Assembly: GCA_910585635.1 (NCBI GenBank)
Contig: CAJUFE010000018.1
Coordinates: forward strand, 16,129-80,128
DNA length: 64,000 bases
Direction: 5' to 3'
From: an uncultured Lachnospiraceae bacterium
Lineage (GTDB): Bacteria > Bacillota > Clostridia > Lachnospirales > Lachnospiraceae
Shown piece by piece: positions 60,313 through 64,000 of the stretch. Position numbers and translations under genes: made by a program. A model generated the notes under the pieces. That model was given only the letters and a program-made list of their open reading frames with translations. It was not told where the DNA came from and ran no database searches. How positions within the stretch are numbered: the stretch's first letter is position 1; each line of letters begins with the position of its first letter.

Positions 60313-63300
60313 TCACCGTAAGATCTCCTCCAGCACCACCATCAGCCTCTCCACATCGATCGGCTTCGCCACATACCCGTCCATCCCAGCCTGGGCTGCC
60401 TTCTGCCGGTCCTCCTCGAAGGCGTTGGCGGTCATGGCCACGATCGGGATCGTGGCCTTCGCCAGATCTTCCATCGCCCGGATCATGCGGGTGGCCTGGT
60501 AGCCGTCCATGACCGGCATCTGGACATCCATCAGGATCAGGTCGTAGGTACCCGCCGGGGCGGTCCCGATCTTCTCCACCGCCACGGTCCCGTCGTCAGC
60601 TGTATCGATACAAAAGCCGGCTTCCTCCAGGATCGTCCTGGCGATCTCCTGGTTCAGCTCATTGTCCTCCACCAGAAGGAGCTTCCTCCCATCAGGACCT
60701 GCTATATCCGCCCCTCGCCGACTTATGGACGCCGTCTGCTCCAGCCTCTTGCTCTCCACCGAAAGCGCCTCCACGGGAGCTGCCGTGGGGAAACAGAAGG
60801 AGACGGTGAACTCCGTCCCTTTGCCCACCTGGCTGGTCACCTCGATCGTCCCGTCCATCATGTCTACGATGCTCTTCGTGATCGAAAGGCCTAGTCCAGT
60901 CCCCTGGATCCCACTCACTGTGGCGGTCTCTTCCCGCTCGAAAGGCTCGAACAGATGCTTTAGGAACGTCTGGCTCATGCCGATCCCCGTATCCTGGATC
61001 CGGAACTGGTAGGAAACGCAGCCCCCTGCTCCCTCTTCTGCCCGTTCTGTCTGCACGGCAAGAAAGCGGACCTCGCCGCCCGGGCGTGTGTATTTGACCG
61101 CATTGCTCAGGATGTTCAGCAGTACCTGCTGCAGGCGGAGCTTATCACAGAGGACCCATACATCGGTCAGGTCGATCCGTTCCATGGAAAAGGTCAGCTG
61201 CTTGGCCTTGATATCGGACTGCACGATGGTCTGCAGGTCGTCCAGGATCTGGCTCAGGCTGGTCACCTTCGCCTCCAGCTCCACCTTGCCGCTCTCGATA
61301 CGGCTCATATCCAGCACATCATTGATCAGGTTCAGCAGATGGTCGCTGGAGGTCTTGATCTTGCCCAGATAGTCCAGCACCAGCTCCTTATCCTCGATAT
61401 GGGAGATCGCCAGGGAGGTGAACCCGATGATCGCGTTCATAGGTGTGCGGATGTCATGGGACATGTTATTGAGGAAAGTGGTCTTGGCGATATTGGCCTT
61501 CTGCGCTTCAGCCAGTGCCTCAGCCAGGATCTTCTTCTGCTCCTGCTCCTTGCGCACCATCTCATCGATGTTCCGGAAACCGGCCAGGATAACGCTGTCC
61601 TTCCCATGACCGCCACCCTCCACCTTGACATAGGTAAACTGGAAGTCATGCATCTCACCGTCGATCGGCACCCGATAGCTCCCGGTATACTCCATATCCG
61701 TCTCCAGCTTTTCCTTGACCCGGTCTAATGCCAGGACTTCCTTAAGATAGGGCTGATCCTCACTGTATACCCGTTCCTGGATATATTGGTGCAGGGCGGT
61801 CTCATAAAGAAAGCTTTCTTTCTGCTCCCGGTCCAGACCCGTGGTCACATATCCCGCCAGCTTGATGATCCAGGCCTCCCCGGTCTCTTTATCCACCGCA
61901 AAGACATTGAGGTAATCACGGCTCAAGGCAGCTACGATGGCCAGCTGCTCCTCCAGCTCCCTTTTGGAACGTTCCGTTGCGTCGATGACCTTCTGGTTCC
62001 ATCGGTTCCTCAGGATGAGCGCCAGGATCATCCCCATCCCCAGCGCTAATACCAGCACCAGGATCGCCAGGATCTGAGGATCCCCTTGCACATATCGGAG
62101 AAAAGTCAGCTTCTCCGGCTTATAGGCGGTATACTGGGCGATCAGCTGATCCAGGGTATCTCCAGGCATCTGGCGGATACATTTGTCCAAGATGGTCACC
62201 AGCTCATGATCGCAGGTGCTGCTGACATGCATCATAAAGTCAAAGCGGACATTGTTGGCCATGCTGTACTGCAGAGAATCCGTGACATCGTTACGTACAA
62301 AAAGCTGTGCCATGTATGTATGGGCAAAAGCGGCGTCGGCTCGTCCATCCAGCACAGCCTCAAGCGCTTCCTGCCGGGTAGGAAAGGCCAGCATCGTGAC
62401 CCCATCCCCCAGCCCCTGCTCGATGGGGCCCTTTCCCTGGTCCAAGGCAGTAGCCACGACCTTGATCTCATCGTCCCTGCCCTTTCGGGTCACCTTCGCC
62501 ACGCCGGTGGTCATATAGGAGACTGTATCGAACCCTCGGCGCGGATCTGCCCGGACGGCCTCTTTCGTCTCGCGCTCATCGATGACCACATCCACCCCAT
62601 CTGTCTTGGCCAAAGCATAGTATGCCGCCCGATCCTCCGGGACTACCGTCTCGTACGGCAGTCCAGCCAGCTCCATGACCTTAGCAAAATAGTCCGGCAA
62701 GATCCCCTTCAGCTGGCCATCCTCCACATAAGAATAGGGCTTCCTGTCCCCCAGCGCGGTAACGGTGACCTTCTTCTCCCCGGAGACCACCGCCTGGATA
62801 TAGGCCGCCTCCCGCTGGGTAAAGGTGCGTGCAGAGGCGTAGACTGGTCCATAGTAGCGGTAAAACAGATCATTTGACCAGTCCCCTTCGTTGATATCCA
62901 TCTGTTCGATCCCATAGTTGATCTCATCTAAAAGTGCGGTATCCTCTTTCCGTACCACCGCATAAAGATCGTCCGTGGTGATGACGTCCAACACCTTTTC
63001 GTTCTGGGTCTTCCTGAAATTGCTGGACAGGATCGCGTCGATACGCCCGTCCTGCAGGGCGGCCGCGAGCTCATCCATATCCCTGAACTCCCTGATCTTA
63101 TAGGAAAAGCCCTTCTCCGCGGCAAACCGGGCCAGCTTCTGATCCTGGCTGCGCCCGATCAAGATCCCCACGATCATCCCTTCATACGTCTTATGGTCCC
63201 CGGCCCTGCGCTCTGTGTTCCCGGCCCGGACTGAGAGGACCGTATCGGCCTTTCCGATCGGAAGGGAAAATGCGAACTTCTCTTCCCTCTCCGGAGTCTT

Positions 63301-63618
63301 TCGGGCCGATGTCACCACATCGATCTGCCCTTCCTCCAGCATGGTGAGCATCGCATCCCAAGGCTCATCATAGCCTACATAGTCAAAGTCCAGATGGGAG
63401 TATCGGGAGATCAGGTCCAAGACCTCGATGCCGTAGCCCGTCAGGTCCCCTGCCTCATCCTTCATATGATAACCGTCAAAATAAAAGATCCCCGCCTTCA
63501 CGGTCTGGTCCGCCGCCGTCTCGGCTCCATCTGCGGTCAGGGACTCCGTCCCTATCAAAAGTAAACAGACAGCAAAGGCTATAAGCCTCCTGCCATATCT
63601 GCGGATCAACTGCTCCAT
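60313..63618 (-). CDS. BvgS/EvgS-like hybrid sensor histidine kinase with two periplasmic-binding domains
   Basis: About 1101 residues. Signal peptide (LIAFAVCLLLIGTESLTADG), two tandem SBP_bac_3 domains (VKAGIFYFDGYHMKDEAGDL ... ; VTVTALGDRKPYSYVEDGQL ...), TM near residue 520 (ILAILVLVLALGMGMILALI), a PAS-like region, HisKA with His721 in LNNMSHDIRTPMN, HATPase (DTGIGMSQTFLKHLFEPFER; GTGLGLSITKSIVDM) and a receiver with Asp1031 in LILMDVQMPVMDG. It binds an amino-acid-like or other small ligand outside and signals by phosphorelay; no HPt domain is fused. AAGGAG places the start at 63618. The gene upstream encodes an ABC binding protein, suggesting a linked uptake-sensing unit. Confidence 0.93.
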   Translation of the reverse strand: MEQLIRRYGRRLIAFAVCLLLIGTESLTADGAETAADQTVKAGIFYFDGYHMKDEAGDLTGYGIEVLDLISRYSHLDFDYVGYDEPWDAMLTMLEEGQIDVVTSARKTPEREEKFAFSLPIGKADTVLSVRAGNTERRAGDHKTYEGMIVGILIGRSQDQKLARFAAEKGFSYKIREFRDMDELAAALQDGRIDAILSSNFRKTQNEKVLDVITTDDLYAVVRKEDTALLDEINYGIEQMDINEGDWSNDLFYRYYGPVYASARTFTQREAAYIQAVVSGEKKVTVTALGDRKPYSYVEDGQLKGILPDYFAKVMELAGLPYETVVPEDRAAYYALAKTDGVDVVIDERETKEAVRADPRRGFDTVSYMTTGVAKVTRKGRDDEIKVVATALDQGKGPIEQGLGDGVTMLAFPTRQEALEAVLDGRADAAFAHTYMAQLFVRNDVTDSLQYSMANNVRFDFMMHVSSTCDHELVTILDKCIRQMPGDTLDQLIAQYTAYKPEKLTFLRYVQGDPQILAILVLVLALGMGMILALILRNRWNQKVIDATERSKRELEEQLAIVAALSRDYLNVFAVDKETGEAWIIKLAGYVTTGLDREQKESFLYETALHQYIQERVYSEDQPYLKEVLALDRVKEKLETDMEYTGSYRVPIDGEMHDFQFTYVKVEGGGHGKDSVILAGFRNIDEMVRKEQEQKKILAEALAEAQKANIAKTTFLNNMSHDIRTPMNAIIGFTSLAISHIEDKELVLDYLGKIKTSSDHLLNLINDVLDMSRIESGKVELEAKVTSLSQILDDLQTIVQSDIKAKQLTFSMERIDLTDVWVLCDKLRLQQVLLNILSNAVKYTRPGGEVRFLAVQTERAEEGAGGCVSYQFRIQDTGIGMSQTFLKHLFEPFEREETATVSGIQGTGLGLSITKSIVDMMDGTIEVTSQVGKGTEFTVSFCFPTAAPVEALSVESKRLEQTASISRRGADIAGPDGRKLLLVEDNELNQEIARTILEEAGFCIDTADDGTVAVEKIGTAPAGTYDLILMDVQMPVMDGYQATRMIRAMEDLAKATIPIVAMTANAFEEDRQKAAQAGMDGYVAKPIDVERLMVVLEEILR

Positions 63619-63830
63619 AGTCCCCGTCTCCTTTTTGAGCCTGTCCTCTCCTATGCTCATCTTCCTTGACCAGTTTATCATATGCGGCGCTTTTCTTCAA
63701 TCGCATCTTGGCCCTGTACAGAGAGAGGTCAGGAACAGGATCACCGTTCACACCCATGCCAGCTTAAGTAGCGTAGGGAGAGGACCCTCTGGCCAGCCTG
63801 TGAAAAGTAACGAAACAGACCGCTATCTGC

Positions 63831-64000
63831 CTAACGATACGCTGCCGGGTACAGGATCTTCTGGTCCGTATAGCCAAAGGGCCACACCGTCTTATACTCG
63901 CCGTCCTGGATCTGGGCGATCGCCACGGAGGCATAGATGTTTTCGTTGTGATACCGTGTGCCGTCAAAGATCTGATCCTCAAACTTGATCCGGTCATAGG
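63831..64000 (-). CDS. C-terminal end of an ABC transporter substrate-binding protein (LivK/Peripla_BP_6-like), partial
   Basis: About 56 codons to the TAG at 63831: YDRIKFEDQIFDGTRYHNEN, IYASVAIAQIQDGEYKTVWP and a tail ending ILYPAAYR. The VAIAQIQDG--KTVWP--YPA pattern resembles the end of branched-chain amino-acid or amide-type binding proteins. The rest of the gene lies beyond the window. About 210 bases without a gene separate it from the hybrid kinase. Confidence 0.65.
   Translation of the reverse strand, partial: YDRIKFEDQIFDGTRYHNENIYASVAIAQIQDGEYKTVWPFGYTDQKILYPAAYR

Overview
The window looks like the chromosome of an anaerobic, GC-rich gut-type Clostridia (Lachnospiraceae/Oscillospiraceae-like; inference). 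The reasons are strong AGGAGG ribosome binding sites, YesM/YesN-type two-component pairs, an oxygen-independent sulfatase-maturing radical SAM enzyme, host-glycan enzymes, a pterin-type molybdenum hydroxylase, TnpV debris and DUF1703-type AAA-ATPases. I saw no rRNA, tRNA, CRISPR array or replication origin.

Layout. 1-2039: a partial AAA-ATPase/nuclease-like gene and a TauE/SafE permease. 2275-14793: a sulfated-glycan locus. It has a YesM/YesN sensor-regulator pair and a sulfatase on the + strand, facing a five-gene operon on the - strand (lipoprotein binding protein, two permeases, GH88 unsaturated glucuronyl hydrolase, second sulfatase) and the anaerobic sulfatase-maturing enzyme. Both sulfatases carry the Cys that this enzyme converts to formylglycine. 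15079-25886 (+): a membrane alpha/beta hydrolase, a GH2 glycosidase, then an alkaline-phosphatase-superfamily hydrolase, a PotABCD/PhnSTUV-like ABC importer and an organophosphate:phosphate-antiporter-like MFS carrier. 26078-28251 (-): MATE exporter and AraC regulator. 28319-34208: a LacI regulator with repeated upstream motifs and a convergent fructan/sucrose operon (binding protein, two permeases, GH32). 34666-41278 (-): a molybdenum hydroxylase operon (2Fe-2S subunit, Moco subunit, FAD subunit with an inserted GltD-like domain) and a PucR regulator.

41421-51421 is a mosaic: an AAA-ATPase/nuclease-like gene, the cobyrinate amidase cobB, a Septu-type (PtuA/PtuB) antiphage pair, an EamA transporter, an AraC-GyrI regulator, a TnpV stub and an XRE regulator. 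These are interspersed with gene fragments: two copies of the same ~90-bp piece of cobB, the 3' end of an EamA gene, the 5' end of an AraC gene and the tail of an Xdh FAD subunit. 51422-56855 (-): a GntR-ATPase-permease operon and small poorly characterised genes. 56940-60268: an ATPase_2/DUF234 gene, then a debris zone with a YhcG nuclease truncated at a MITE, a cysteine desulfurase/HicB chimera and a DinJ-YafQ-like toxin-antitoxin remnant. 60313-63618 (-): a BvgS-like hybrid sensor kinase, followed by the C-terminus of an ABC binding protein at the window edge.

The most notable signals are these. An in-frame TAG sits in the Moco subunit at the position of the catalytic glutamate. The FAD subunit carries a whole GltD-like oxidoreductase inside its FAD fold. 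The Septu pair is bracketed by ~61-bp direct repeats derived from the 3' end of the neighbouring transporter gene. The two dispersed cobB fragments cover the same segment. No wholly new system is proven.
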